NCBI GenBank assembly: GCA_029979485.1
Contig: JAPOHK010000002.1
Location: forward strand, 1-24,990
DNA: 24,990 bases
Source: Candidatus Planktophila limnetica
GTDB lineage: Bacteria; Actinomycetota; Actinomycetes; Nanopelagicales; Nanopelagicaceae
Direction: 5' to 3'
How positions within the stretch are numbered: position 1 is the first letter of the stretch; each line of letters begins with the position of its first letter. Shown piece after piece: positions 8,689 to 17,706 of this stretch. Position numbers and translations under genes: made by a program. Under the pieces are notes generated by a model. The model was not told the DNA's origin. It made no database searches and saw nothing but the letters and a program-made list of their open reading frames with translations.

Positions 8689-9161
8689 TAGAGATCACCC
8701 TTGCGATTGAATTCGATTTCAACTGTTGCGCGTTTGATATCGGCGAAGATAACCGTATGTTCTTTTGATTTGCCTTTTACATCTTCAGTTAAAAGTACGT
8801 GTGCTTCTTCGACAGAAGTGATTCTCCCGTTAACTACGGACCCATCTTGTTTCACAACTTTGACTAAGCGATTAAGATTTTTGTGCCAATGGCGTGCAAG
8901 AGTTAGTGGGCGATCAACTCCGGGTGACGTAACTTCTAAAGTGAAAGCTGAATCATCCATAAAATCTGCTGCATCTAAGAGCTCGGATATGTCGCGAGAA
9001 ACGCTTGTAACCTGATCTAAATTAAGTGGGGTTTGGCCATCGACAATACATGTAACAATTCTGTGTTTGCCGGGCGATACAACATGAACATCTTCAAGAA
9101 AGAAGCCAGCTTTTTCAACGGCTGGTTGCACAAGCTCCGTAATTTTCTCGCTAAGAGACAT
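8688..9161 (-). CDS. rimP: Ribosome maturation factor RimP
   Basis: RimP assists assembly of the 30S subunit. The 157-residue protein shows the family's two-domain layout: an N-terminal alpha/beta domain ending in FTLEVTSPGVDRPLT, whose SPGxxRPL motif is the family hallmark, and a C-terminal SH3-like domain from about residue 92. It is the first gene of the rimP-nusA-ylxR-infB group. The ATG at 9161 has an AGAAGA stretch upstream. A plausible promoter lies in the 54-base gap behind the permease gene. Confidence 0.95.
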   Translation of the reverse strand: MSLSEKITELVQPAVEKAGFFLEDVHVVSPGKHRIVTCIVDGQTPLNLDQVTSVSRDISELLDAADFMDDSAFTLEVTSPGVDRPLTLARHWHKNLNRLVKVVKQDGSVVNGRITSVEEAHVLLTEDVKGKSKEHTVIFADIKRATVEIEFNRKGDL

Positions 9162-9192
9162 GTAAATCTTCTTTCTATTAAGTTGTAAGGAA

Positions 9193-9222
9193 ATAATATC
9201 CTGAATTTTCAGAACTTACCAA
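9193..9222 (-). promoter_or_regulatory. Possible promoter of the rimP-nusA-infB operon
   Basis: On the minus strand TTGGTA (9222-9217) and TATTAT (9198-9193) are separated by 18 bases and would start RNA about 25 bases before rimP. The -35 box overlaps the stop codon of the upstream permease gene. It resembles sigma-70-type spacing, but the -35 match is only partial. Confidence 0.35.
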
Positions 9223-9995
9223 TTCGATACAGTGTCGATTCCTACTTTGATTATTAGTGCAATCGTGACCAAGAGAAAAACCTTACGTATCAAGGTCGAA
9301 CCTCCACGTATAGCCAATTTGGCACCAAATAATCCTCCAGCAATATTTGCCAATGCCAAAACAAGTGCGACTTGCCAAAGAACTGCCCCATGCAAACCAA
9401 AGACCACAATTGCACCAAGATTCGTAGAAACATTTACAACTTTCGCTATTGCTGATGCGCTAAGAAAAGCAAAACCAAGATAGATCAAAGTGAGCATCAA
9501 GAATGACCCGGTTCCTGGACCAAAAATTCCGTCATAAAAACCGATTACGACTCCCGCAATTGCTGCAATAACAAAACGCTTATTCTTATTGTGACGGAGC
9601 GCTTCAATAGATCCTAGATCTGGTTTTTTCCATGTATAAAATGCAACGGCCACAAGCAAAATAAAAACAATAGGACGCATGGATTGTGTTGGAATCAGCG
9701 ATGCGCTCAATGCACCAAGAACAGAGCCTAAAAATGCAGGCAGTGCCATTGTTATCAAGAATCGGGCATCAGTTTTAACGCTTCTGCGATATGTAAGAGC
9801 AGAAGCACTTGTGCCAAAGATTGATGCAACCTTATTTGTACCCAATACTTCGACAGTGCTTGCTTGCGGTAAACCAATTAGTAATGCCGGAAGTTGAATG
9901 AGTCCGCCACCACCCGCTATTGCATCGACTAACCCAGCACTAAAAGCTGCAAGAATAAGAAAGAAAATCGTTACTTGGGTGATATCGCCAAACAT
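9216..9995 (-). CDS. TSUP family membrane permease (TauE/SafE type)
   Basis: The 259-residue protein is almost entirely hydrophobic, with about seven to eight predicted membrane segments. Two half-repeats are marked by AGGGGLIQLPAL (near residue 28) and GIFGPGTGSF (near 157), with the GTNKVASIFG stretch between. These are hallmarks of the TauE/SafE (TSUP, formerly DUF81) family. Known members move sulfite, sulfoacetate, other organosulfur anions or sulfide, but substrate cannot be read from sequence. It begins three bases after proS and precedes rimP, so it is probably cotranscribed with proS. It is not a regular member of this housekeeping block. Confidence 0.85.
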   Translation of the reverse strand: MFGDITQVTIFFLILAAFSAGLVDAIAGGGGLIQLPALLIGLPQASTVEVLGTNKVASIFGTSASALTYRRSVKTDARFLITMALPAFLGSVLGALSASLIPTQSMRPIVFILLVAVAFYTWKKPDLGSIEALRHNKNKRFVIAAIAGVVIGFYDGIFGPGTGSFLMLTLIYLGFAFLSASAIAKVVNVSTNLGAIVVFGLHGAVLWQVALVLALANIAGGLFGAKLAIRGGSTLIRKVFLLVTIALIIKVGIDTVSNW

Positions 9996-9998
9996 GAA

Positions 9999-11732
9999 TT
10001 AAGCGAGCTTTGCGAGCATGGATGAAATGGTCGAGACTGCGCCTTCAACAGCGCTCTCAGATTTTTCTCCACTCTTTCGAATGCGGATCTCAACATTGCC
10101 CTGTTCGAGTGCTTTACCGACAACAACAATAATTGGCGCACCTATTAATTCTGCATCTTTAAACTTAACGCCCGCACTTGGATCACGTCGATCATCGAGC
10201 AGAACAGTGATGCCTAAACTTTCTAACTCTGTACCTATTTTTTCAGCAACATCAAAAGGTTTATCTTCCTTACCAGTTGCGACTATGTGAACTTTTGCTG
10301 GCGCCACTTCAATAGGCCATGAAAGACCAATTTCATCGTGTGTTTGTTCAGCAACGGCTGCAACGGCTCGCGATACACCAATTCCGTAAGAACCCATTGT
10401 TACTACTTGAGACTTTCCATTTTGATCAAGAACAGTCAGATTCAACGCTTCTGCATATTTGCGACCTAATTGGAAAATATGTGCAATTTCGATCGCGCGA
10501 TCAATAATGACTGGAGCCTTGCATGATGGGCACATATCTCCCGCGCGAACTTCTGCTGATTCAACATAAGAATCTGGTGTGAAATCTCTTCCGTTGACAA
10601 CATTTCGCGCATGGCAATTTTTCTTATTCGCGCCAGTAACCCAAGCACTTCCAGGTGCAATCCGTGGATCAGCGTAAAGAGTTATTCCGAATTGCTTCGC
10701 ATCCTGCGGCCCTATGTATCCTTTTACAAGTTTTGGGTATTTAGCGAAATCTTCTTCTTCAAAAATTCTAAGCTCAGTAACTCCGATCAAGTTTGCTTGC
10801 AAACGCTTGAGATCTACTTCGCGATCTCCAGGAACCAAGACGGCAATTGGTTTTTCATCTGCCATCAACATGACATTTTTTAGTGTGTCTGCTCCTGTAT
10901 ATCCGCCACCGTATTGCGAATTAAGAACTTCGACTAATGAATCAATGGTTGGAGTATTTGGCGTATCCAAAACTTCTAATGCAGGAAAATCTCTAGCAGC
11001 GGGCGCATCAATGACCGTTTTCATGGCTTCAACATTTGCCGCATATCCGCATTTTTCGCAGAGAACATATGTGTCTTCGCCCGTAGGGCAAGGTGCAAGA
11101 AACTCTTCGGATTTAGATCCACCCATTGCCCCAGCCATAGCGCTGACAATGTTGTAGTTAAGGCCTAATCGCTTGAAAGTTTTCACATACGCATCACGAT
11201 GTCTCATATATGAAAGATCTAAACCAGCATCATCGATATCAAATGAGTATGAATCTTTCATAACAAATTCGCGGCCACGGATGATTCCGCTTCGTGGACG
11301 TGGTTCGTCGCGATATTTAGTTTGTATTTGATAGAGCGAGAGTGGCAGATCTTTGTAAGAGGAGTATTCGCCTTTAACCATCAAGGTAAACATCTCTTCG
11401 TGAGTTGGTCCTAATAAGTAATCGGCGCCTTTTCGATCTTGAAGTCGAAATAATTCTGGTCCATATTCACTCCAGCGATTTGTTTCTTCATACGGCTCTT
11501 TTGGCAGCATCGCGGGAAAGTGAACTTCTTGAAATCCTGCCGCATCCATCTCTTCACGAATAACTCTTTCGATATTTCGAAGCGTGATGTATCCAAGTGG
11601 CAACCATGAATAAATTCCTGCTGCGATTCTCCTGATGTAGCCAGCACGTACTAAGAGTTTATGGCTTGCGACTTCTGCATCAGCTGGATCATCGCGCAAT
11701 GTGCGCAGAAAGAGTGAGGACATTCGCAACAT
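9999..11732 (-). CDS. proS: Prolyl-tRNA synthetase
   Basis: ProRS charges tRNA-Pro with proline. The 577-residue length matches the bacterial form that carries an editing (INS) domain between class II motifs 2 and 3. The N-terminal [30 protein letters not shown], motif 2 around [21 protein letters not shown] and motif 3 [13 protein letters not shown] are visible. Two CxxC pairs (CEKCGY and CPSCKA) flank the insert region. The start [11 protein letters not shown] agrees with other actinobacterial ProRS. There is no Shine-Dalgarno; instead a TAGGCT box lies six bases before the ATG, suggesting a leaderless mRNA. It follows ispG, as in mycobacteria and relatives, but without intervening genes. 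Confidence 0.97.
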   Translation of the reverse strand: MLRMSSLFLRTLRDDPADAEVASHKLLVRAGYIRRIAAGIYSWLPLGYITLRNIERVIREEMDAAGFQEVHFPAMLPKEPYEETNRWSEYGPELFRLQDRKGADYLLGPTHEEMFTLMVKGEYSSYKDLPLSLYQIQTKYRDEPRPRSGIIRGREFVMKDSYSFDIDDAGLDLSYMRHRDAYVKTFKRLGLNYNIVSAMAGAMGGSKSEEFLAPCPTGEDTYVLCEKCGYAANVEAMKTVIDAPAARDFPALEVLDTPNTPTIDSLVEVLNSQYGGGYTGADTLKNVMLMADEKPIAVLVPGDREVDLKRLQANLIGVTELRIFEEEDFAKYPKLVKGYIGPQDAKQFGITLYADPRIAPGSAWVTGANKKNCHARNVVNGRDFTPDSYVESAEVRAGDMCPSCKAPVIIDRAIEIAHIFQLGRKYAEALNLTVLDQNGKSQVVTMGSYGIGVSRAVAAVAEQTHDEIGLSWPIEVAPAKVHIVATGKEDKPFDVAEKIGTELESLGITVLLDDRRDPSAGVKFKDAELIGAPIIVVVGKALEQGNVEIRIRKSGEKSESAVEGAVSTISSMLAKLA

Positions 11733-11738
11733 GGTGCG

Positions 11739-11744
11739 AGCCTA
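11739..11744 (-). promoter_or_regulatory. -10 box of a probable leaderless proS promoter
   Basis: TAGGCT fits TANNNT and lies exactly six bases before the proS ATG, so transcription would begin at or next to the start codon. No Shine-Dalgarno is present. No good -35 hexamer is visible 16-18 bases upstream. Confidence 0.45.
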
Positions 11745-11772
11745 CCTGAGGGATGTGCTTAGTTGTGTGAGG

Positions 11773-12924
11773 TTAGTGAACATCAACGGAAGGTTCGCCT
11801 GAAGAAACTCCAGCGGCTTCCATCTCTTCGGCTAAACGCATTGCTTCTTCAATCAGCGTTTCAACTATTTGCGCTTCTGGAACAGTCTTAATTACTTGTC
11901 CCTTAACAAATATTTGTCCCTTGCCATTACCGGATGCAACACCGAGATCTGCTTCGCGAGCTTCACCAGGACCATTTACAACGCAACCCATTACTGCAAC
12001 ACGAAGTGGAACTGTCATACCTTGTAAACCAGCCTGCACTTTTTCAGCCAATGTATAAACATCAACTTGGGCGCGGCCACATGATGGGCACGAAACAATT
12101 TCCAGTTTACGTTGGCGCAAGTTAAGTGATTCAAGAATTGAAATTCCAACTTTTACTTCTTCAACTGGTGGCGCTGATAAAGAGACGCGAATGGTGTCGC
12201 CAATGCCTTCTGCGAGCAAAATTCCAAAAGCAGTTGCGGATTTAATTGTTCCCTGGAATAAAGGGCCAGCTTCTGTAACACCTAAGTGCAATGGATAATC
12301 ACATTTAGAAGCTAGTAAGCGATATGCATTAACCATGGTCACTGGATCGTGATGCTTAACTGAAATTTTAATATTGGAAAAACCATGTTCTTCAAACAAA
12401 CTTGCTTCCCAGAGTGCTGATTCAACAAGTGCTTCCGGCGTGGCTTTACCGTACTTTGCAATTAAACGTGGGTCTAATGATCCAGCGTTAACACCTATAC
12501 GAATCGGAATTCCCGCATCGCCTGCAGCCTTAGCAACTTCTTTAACTTTGTCGTCAAATTGTTTGATATTTCCAGGATTAACTCGAACCGCTGCGCAACC
12601 TGCATCTATGGCTGCAAAAATATATTTTGGTTGAAAGTGAATATCTGCAATAACTGGAATCTGAGATTTCTTTGCAATCTGCGCTAACGCATCAGCATCA
12701 TCTTGGCTCGGAACAGCAACACGTACTATTTGGCAACCCGATGCAGTTAATTCTGCTATTTGTTGAAGAGTCGCGTTCACATCTGCAGTGAGTGTGGTGC
12801 ACATCGATTGAACAGAAACCGGCGAATCACTTCCGACGCCAACACTTCCCACCTTTAGCTGCTTAGTCTTTCGACGTGGAGCAAGTGTTGGTGGTGGAGC
12901 TGCAGGAATTCCGAGATCAACCAT
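11773..12924 (-). CDS. ispG: 4-hydroxy-3-methylbut-2-enyl diphosphate synthase (flavodoxin/ferredoxin dependent)
   Basis: IspG (GcpE) turns methylerythritol cyclodiphosphate into HMBPP in the MEP isoprenoid pathway using a 4Fe-4S cluster. The 383 residues contain a TIM-barrel half ([20 protein letters not shown]) and a C-terminal cluster domain. The three cluster cysteines are visible at about 279, 282 (CPSCGR) and 314 (GCVVNGPGE), followed by the conserved Glu. It shares its operon with dxr, the second enzyme of the same pathway, with the site-2 protease between them; this trio is a conserved actinobacterial group (Rv2870c-Rv2868c in M. tuberculosis). The start is the ATG at 12924. Confidence 0.96.
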   Translation of the reverse strand: MVDLGIPAAPPPTLAPRRKTKQLKVGSVGVGSDSPVSVQSMCTTLTADVNATLQQIAELTASGCQIVRVAVPSQDDADALAQIAKKSQIPVIADIHFQPKYIFAAIDAGCAAVRVNPGNIKQFDDKVKEVAKAAGDAGIPIRIGVNAGSLDPRLIAKYGKATPEALVESALWEASLFEEHGFSNIKISVKHHDPVTMVNAYRLLASKCDYPLHLGVTEAGPLFQGTIKSATAFGILLAEGIGDTIRVSLSAPPVEEVKVGISILESLNLRQRKLEIVSCPSCGRAQVDVYTLAEKVQAGLQGMTVPLRVAVMGCVVNGPGEAREADLGVASGNGKGQIFVKGQVIKTVPEAQIVETLIEEAMRLAEEMEAAGVSSGEPSVDVH

Positions 12925-12967
12925 GGCTTTATTCTGCCCTAATTCTTTTTGAGGTGCGACATGAGCA

Positions 12968-14155
12968 CTAAAAATTGACCCGAATTGGATTAACGATGTC
13001 TGCAGCCAGAAGAAGAACTGTCAGCGCTGCCAGTAAAACAAAGACAACCATGGTGAATGGGGCTAACTTGTTTACGTTAATTCCCTCAGGACGCTCTCTT
13101 CCTCGAATGCGCGCATAGAGTGCTCGAATTTCATCGGCGATTGCAACTGCCATATGTCCGCCATCTAAAGGAAGTATTGGAAGCAAGTTAAATACACCAA
13201 CAAAAAAGTTTAAACTTGCAATGATAAGTAAAAATGTTTGAACACGTTCAGAAGTGCTCAGGCCATCGCTACTGGCTGCTTGACCAGTAACTTGAGCAAC
13301 TCCGACAATTCCAACTAAACCGTTTGGATCTCGTTCTGTTCCTGAAACAGTTGCTCCCCACAGTGCCGGAATCTTTGACGGAAGAGAGATTATCGCTTTA
13401 ACGGCGCCAGATATAAACTCCCACGAAACTAACGCAGAATTTTTTATCGATGTAAATGGTGCGTCACGAACGAATTGAAATTCATTTACGATTCCAAGAA
13501 AACCATACTCCTTACCATCAATAACTCGAGTTGCTGCGGTCACGGAAAATGTTTGGGGTTGACCGTTTCGTTCTATTTCAATAACAAGTTCTTTTCCTGC
13601 AGAATTTCTGATTACTTCAACATCTTTAGCCCAGTTATTTACTGGGACCCCGTTGAGGGATGTGATTACATCGCCGGCTTGCAAGCCTGCAATCAGTGCT
13701 GGAGATTTTGGATCTGAATCCGTGCAAACAGAGTTCAACTTCGGAACGCACTTAGAAATTTCGGCAATCGTGGTCGTAGGTTTAGATGTTCCGATTCCAG
13801 CAAAAATAATTAATAAAATTATGAATCCAAGTACAAAGTGCAGAAAGGAACCTGCTCCAAGAACTACGAGTTTTTGTCCTGAATTTGCTCTGTAAAACGC
13901 GCGAGATTCTTCTCCCGGTGGCATTTCATCAGTAGCCGTCATTCCTTCAATCCTGCAATACCCACCAGCTGGAATTGCTTTTATTCCGAACTCTGTTTCG
14001 CCTCGTGTGAATGACCAGAGCCTTTTTCCAAAACCAAGAAAAAATTCGCTGACGCGCATTCCATACCGTTTAGCCGTCAAGTAGTGACCAAATTCGTGAA
14101 TCATCACAGATAAGAGAAGCGCGATGACAAAAGCTAAAACGCCAATAATTTTCAT
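12968..14155 (-). CDS. rip1: Site-2 metalloprotease, RseP/Rip1 type (M50)
   Basis: This intramembrane zinc protease family cuts anti-sigma factors and other single-pass membrane proteins after a first cleavage. In the 395 residues the zinc site HEFGH (20-24) lies in the first membrane helix, and the third ligand is in [12 protein letters not shown] (323-334, Asp 331). A PDZ domain occupies about 130-215, outside the membrane. Two cysteines (about 136 and 144) just before the PDZ core could form a disulfide, as in other actinobacterial members. A final hydrophobic segment ends the protein. The ATG at 14155 overlaps the dxr stop by one base. Rip1 and RseP are equivalent names; the placement between dxr and ispG matches mycobacterial Rip1. 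Confidence 0.94.
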   Translation of the reverse strand: MKIIGVLAFVIALLLSVMIHEFGHYLTAKRYGMRVSEFFLGFGKRLWSFTRGETEFGIKAIPAGGYCRIEGMTATDEMPPGEESRAFYRANSGQKLVVLGAGSFLHFVLGFIILLIIFAGIGTSKPTTTIAEISKCVPKLNSVCTDSDPKSPALIAGLQAGDVITSLNGVPVNNWAKDVEVIRNSAGKELVIEIERNGQPQTFSVTAATRVIDGKEYGFLGIVNEFQFVRDAPFTSIKNSALVSWEFISGAVKAIISLPSKIPALWGATVSGTERDPNGLVGIVGVAQVTGQAASSDGLSTSERVQTFLLIIASLNFFVGVFNLLPILPLDGGHMAVAIADEIRALYARIRGRERPEGINVNKLAPFTMVVFVLLAALTVLLLAADIVNPIRVNF

Positions 14156-15300
14156 TAGGGAACCATTCGTTGTAATACTTCTTGGGCAACTATTCGTGCA
14201 TCATGCTCTATGGCGCTGACATCTCTTAATTCTCGAATCGAAGTCGGATTTGATCCACCGAGTCGCTGCACACTCTGCTCTACACACTCCATGATTGATG
14301 TAAATGCTATAGAACCTTTAAGAAAAGCTTCGACTGCGACTTCGTTAGAAGCATTAAAAATTGCTGGTAATCCTCCCCCCAGTTCTCCACAACGCTTGGC
14401 TAATTCAATTGCGGGGAAACGCTCTTGATCTACAGGTTCAAATTCCCATGCATGAGATTGCTTCCAATCCATTGCAGGAGTTGCCGATTTCAAACGTTCT
14501 GGCCAATTGATCGCATAAGAAATTGGCCCTTTCATATTCGGGGGGCTTGCTTGTGCAATTGTTGCTCCGTCAATGTACTCGACCATTGAATGAACTACAG
14601 ATTGTGGATGAATCACCGCTTCAATATGTGAATAATCCATTGCGTATAGATGATGTGCTTCGATTATTTCGTGCGCTTTGTTCACAAGTGTTGCAGAGTT
14701 AACAGAAATTACTGGACCCATGGACCAAGTTGGATGGGCTAAAGCTTCATTCACAGTAACAGTTGATAAATCTTTTCTCTGGCGAAATGGTCCACCGGAT
14801 GCGGTAAGAACTAGGCGCGAAACTTCATTTCGTCTTCCAGACATTAAGCACTGCCAAATCGCACTATGTTCTGAATCAACGGGAATGATTTGATCGGTTT
14901 TCGCGATAGACATTACTAAATCACCAGCTGCTACTAATGATTCTTTGTTGGCAAGGGCAATACGATTGCCAACTTTGAGTGCGCTAAGAGTTGCAGCTAA
15001 TCCAATTGAACCTGTGATTGCATTAAGAACGACATCGCAGGTAATTGATGCAGCTTCTGCCGCTGCATCTTTACCATCGATGACTGTTACTCCAGGAAGA
15101 GCTTGGCGAATAATTTCGGCATTATGAATCGTTCCAACTACCCCAACGTTAAATTTCTTAGCTTGTTCGATCATTACTGTGGGGTTATTTCCTGCAGATG
15201 TGATGGCGACTACTCGAAACTTCCCGGGGTTGGCTGCCACTAATTCGAGGGCTTGCACGCCGATAGAACCTGTTGAACCAAGAATCACCAGGTCTCTCAT
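14155..15300 (-). CDS. dxr: 1-deoxy-D-xylulose 5-phosphate reductoisomerase
   Basis: Dxr makes 2-C-methyl-D-erythritol 4-phosphate with NADPH, the first committed step of the MEP pathway. The 381 residues show the NADPH loop GSTGSIG (8-14), NKESLV, the metal-binding DSEHSAIWQCL, TASGGPF with the following HPTWSMG and the NASNEVAVEAFL segment. All catalytic motifs look intact. It is the first gene of the minus-strand housekeeping series and is divergent from gabT, with only 36 bases between start codons. The upstream sequence has GAGAAG at a workable Shine-Dalgarno distance. Confidence 0.97.
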   Translation of the reverse strand: MRDLVILGSTGSIGVQALELVAANPGKFRVVAITSAGNNPTVMIEQAKKFNVGVVGTIHNAEIIRQALPGVTVIDGKDAAAEAASITCDVVLNAITGSIGLAATLSALKVGNRIALANKESLVAAGDLVMSIAKTDQIIPVDSEHSAIWQCLMSGRRNEVSRLVLTASGGPFRQRKDLSTVTVNEALAHPTWSMGPVISVNSATLVNKAHEIIEAHHLYAMDYSHIEAVIHPQSVVHSMVEYIDGATIAQASPPNMKGPISYAINWPERLKSATPAMDWKQSHAWEFEPVDQERFPAIELAKRCGELGGGLPAIFNASNEVAVEAFLKGSIAFTSIMECVEQSVQRLGGSNPTSIRELRDVSAIEHDARIVAQEVLQRMVP

Positions 15301-15301
15301 G

Positions 15302-15330
15302 TGGTCATCTTCTCATGGTCAAAGTAGACT
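15302..15330 (+). promoter_or_regulatory. Probable leaderless promoter of gabT
   Basis: TGGTCA (15302-15307), a 17-base spacer and TAGACT (15325-15330) are followed by six bases and the gabT ATG. The -10 fits TANNNT, and the -35 matches TTGACA at four of six positions. A second TGGTCA copy lies at 15316-15321 in the spacer. The whole promoter lies in the 36-base gap to dxr, so the two divergent promoters must overlap. Confidence 0.5.
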
Positions 15331-15336
15331 GGCGAA

Positions 15337-16680
15337 ATGATTACAACACTTGAGTCAGTAGAACAGAAACGTAAAGTCATTACCGCCATCCCTGGCCCAA
15401 AATCTGAACAGATTATTGCTCGCCGTGCTGCCGCAGTCTCGGCATCACTGGGAATGGCTATGCCGGCGGTTATTGAGCGCGCAGGTGGCGGAATCTTGGT
15501 TGATGTCGATGGTAATCACATAATTGATCTCGGCGCAGGAATTGCAGTTGTAAACGTTGGAAATAGTGCGCCACATGTTGTTGAAAATGTGCAGAGACAA
15601 GTTGAAGCATTCACACATACCTGTTTTATGGTTGCTCCATACCTCGGATATATCGAAGTATGCGAGGCACTTAATCGATTAACACCAGGAAAGTTTGCAA
15701 AAAAATCCGTACTACTTAACTCTGGTGCTGAAGCCCTTGAGAACGCAGTAAAAATTGCTCGCTCATTTACAAAGCGCCAAGCAATTGTTGTTTTTGAACA
15801 TGGCTATCACGGTCGTACAAATCTAACGATGGGTATGACTGCAAAAAATATGCCTTACAAAGATAGTTTTGGTCCCTTTACTCCAGAGATTTATCGCATG
15901 CCTATGGCGTATCCATATCGCTGGGAAGGTGGAGCGGCTGCTTGTGAAAAAAATGCACTGGATGTTGTCATTCACAAGTTAGATAAGGAAGTTGGCGGAA
16001 AAAATATTGCCGCAATCGTTATCGAACCAATTCAAGGTGAAGGCGGTTTCATCGTTCCACCTAAAGGCTTCTTGCCTGGATTAGCCAAGTATGCAAAAGA
16101 TAATGGCGCACTATTTATTGCTGATGAAGTCCAGACAGGTTTTGCACGTACTGGTCAGATGTTTGCATCAGAGGATGAAAATCTTGAGCCAGATTTAATT
16201 ACAACGGCAAAGGGAATTGCTGGTGGTTTGCCACTTGCAGGTGTCACGGGTCGCGCCGATGTCATGGATTCAATTCATGCCAGTGGTCTGGGCGGAACTT
16301 ATGGTGGATCCCCAATAGCTTGCGCAGCAGCACTCGGTGCAATTAAAACTATTGAAGAAGACAAACTTGTTGATCGTGCGAAGAAAATTGGCAAAATCAT
16401 GAGTGATGAACTTAATAAGATGAAAGCAAAGCACGCAATAATCGGTGAAGTGCGCGGTCGTGGTGCGATGCAGGCAATCGAACTCATTATTCCTGGTGGC
16501 ACAGAACCAAATACCGCTGCGCTTGGAAAAATCGTTAAGTACTGTCAGGAAAAAGGCGTCCTAATTTTGACTGCTGTAACGTATTCAAACGTAATTCGTT
16601 TGATTCCACCGCTAGTTATTCCAGAAGATTTATTGCTAGAAGGTTTATCTATTCTCGATGAAGCTTTAGCAACAATCTAA
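15337..16680 (+). CDS. gabT: 4-aminobutyrate aminotransferase
   Basis: GabT moves the amino group of GABA to 2-oxoglutarate, giving succinic semialdehyde and glutamate; it uses pyridoxal phosphate. The 447-residue class III aminotransferase shows the phosphate-binding NSGAEALENA (128-137), the EHGYHGRT segment, the cofactor-ring Asp in ADEVQTGF (263) and the Schiff-base Lys in TTAKGIAGG (292). GTYGGSPIACAAAL is typical of GABA transaminases. It is the only complete plus-strand gene and converges on the agmatinase-family gene, four bases apart. The context, a polyamine uptake and oxidation cluster, supports GABA as substrate; other omega-amino acids remain possible. No succinic semialdehyde dehydrogenase is in the window. 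Confidence 0.92.
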   Translation: MITTLESVEQKRKVITAIPGPKSEQIIARRAAAVSASLGMAMPAVIERAGGGILVDVDGNHIIDLGAGIAVVNVGNSAPHVVENVQRQVEAFTHTCFMVAPYLGYIEVCEALNRLTPGKFAKKSVLLNSGAEALENAVKIARSFTKRQAIVVFEHGYHGRTNLTMGMTAKNMPYKDSFGPFTPEIYRMPMAYPYRWEGGAAACEKNALDVVIHKLDKEVGGKNIAAIVIEPIQGEGGFIVPPKGFLPGLAKYAKDNGALFIADEVQTGFARTGQMFASEDENLEPDLITTAKGIAGGLPLAGVTGRADVMDSIHASGLGGTYGGSPIACAAALGAIKTIEEDKLVDRAKKIGKIMSDELNKMKAKHAIIGEVRGRGAMQAIELIIPGGTEPNTAALGKIVKYCQEKGVLILTAVTYSNVIRLIPPLVIPEDLLLEGLSILDEALATI

Positions 16681-16684
16681 GAAA

Positions 16685-17683
16685 TTAACGATCCAATAAG
16701 TTTTGAGTTGGTGAGTACGGCTTACCTGATCTGCGCTTCGCGATAGCACTCAACGCTTCTAGGACAACTCGGTTTGCAAGAATTGCAGTGATGTCTGCGC
16801 TATCAAATGGCGGCGCAACTTCGACAACATCAATTCCTACGACTGGAAGTTCAAGGCAAATTCGGCGAACAGCTTCGAGTAATTCACTACTTGTCATTCC
16901 GCCAGGTTCTGGTGTTCCAGTACCTGGAGCCATTCCTGGATCTACAACATCAATATCTACTGATAAGAAAACGCCATCGCATTGATCAGTAAGTGTTGCA
17001 AATGATTCATCCAAAACAGTATTTAAGCCGCGGTGATGAATTTCGGTCATTTCATAACTGCGCATTCCTTGATCGCGCATCCACTTCAGCGTTTCATCTC
17101 CTGGCCAATAGCCACGCAATCCAAGTTGCAAGAAGCGATCACCTCGAACAGCGCCAGACTCGATAAGGCGACGCATTGGTGTTCCGTGACCTTCAAGTGC
17201 TCCAAATTGTGAATCACCAGTGTCAGCGTGTGCATCAAAGTGAATCATCGAAATCTTTCCAAGACCACGATGCGCTGCAATACCTGCAACATCGGCTGAT
17301 GCGATGGAGTGATCGCCACCAAGAATTACTGGAATGATTCCTGCACGTGAAATTTTTTCTGTTGCAACTGCAAGTACTTGAAGAGATTTCTTTAAATCTC
17401 CCCCTGGCATCAACAAATCTCCAGCATCCAAAACTTTAAGATCCTTTAACCCATCAGTTCGAAGTGCCATATGTGGTCGTTCTCCATCGTGAGGTAAATA
17501 ATCTCCACCACGAATTGCTTGCGGACCAAATTTTGCACCTGAGCGATGTGAAGTTCCGCTATCAATTGGTGCGCCAAGAATAATTACGTCGGCACCTTGA
17601 TATGTCTGTGGATCATCGAGGTCACACTCACCAATTCCAAGAAATGTGAATTTCGGACCATACATATTTCCAAGGTTTGCCAT
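16685..17683 (-). CDS. speB: Agmatinase family ureohydrolase (agmatinase or guanidinobutyrase)
   Basis: The family hydrolyses a guanidino group to urea; agmatine would give putrescine and 4-guanidinobutyrate would give GABA. All six metal ligands of the arginase fold are visible in the 332 residues: His 125 in GGDHS, Asp 150, His 152 and Asp 154 in FDAHADTGD, and Asp 243 and Asp 245 in SVDIDVVDPG. The segment HGTPMRRLIESGAV is closer, in my memory, to the broad agmatinase/guanidinobutyrase group than to E. coli SpeB, so the substrate is uncertain. It starts 23 bases after the FAD oxidase gene but has its own TATTCT box six bases before the ATG, so it may also be expressed alone. Confidence 0.88.
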   Translation of the reverse strand: MANLGNMYGPKFTFLGIGECDLDDPQTYQGADVIILGAPIDSGTSHRSGAKFGPQAIRGGDYLPHDGERPHMALRTDGLKDLKVLDAGDLLMPGGDLKKSLQVLAVATEKISRAGIIPVILGGDHSIASADVAGIAAHRGLGKISMIHFDAHADTGDSQFGALEGHGTPMRRLIESGAVRGDRFLQLGLRGYWPGDETLKWMRDQGMRSYEMTEIHHRGLNTVLDESFATLTDQCDGVFLSVDIDVVDPGMAPGTGTPEPGGMTSSELLEAVRRICLELPVVGIDVVEVAPPFDSADITAILANRVVLEALSAIAKRRSGKPYSPTQNLLDR

Positions 17684-17689
17684 GGGTAA

Positions 17690-17695
17690 AGAATA
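17690..17695 (-). promoter_or_regulatory. -10 box of a probable leaderless speB promoter
   Basis: TATTCT (TANNNT) lies exactly six bases before the ATG of the agmatinase-family gene, and no Shine-Dalgarno is present. The sequence 17 bases upstream, TTCGAT, is a weak -35. This would give an internal promoter at the end of the upstream oxidase gene. Confidence 0.45.
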
Positions 17696-17706
17696 CGTCT
17701 AATTAA

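Noticed and set aside
9201..9215. Small inverted repeat behind the permease gene as a terminator
   Set aside because: The stem is about five pairs with nearly no loop and no T-run; a terminator is not supported.
10714..11157. 147-codon open frame on the plus strand inside proS
   Set aside because: It is antisense to the proS editing domain region, and composition mirrors that gene.
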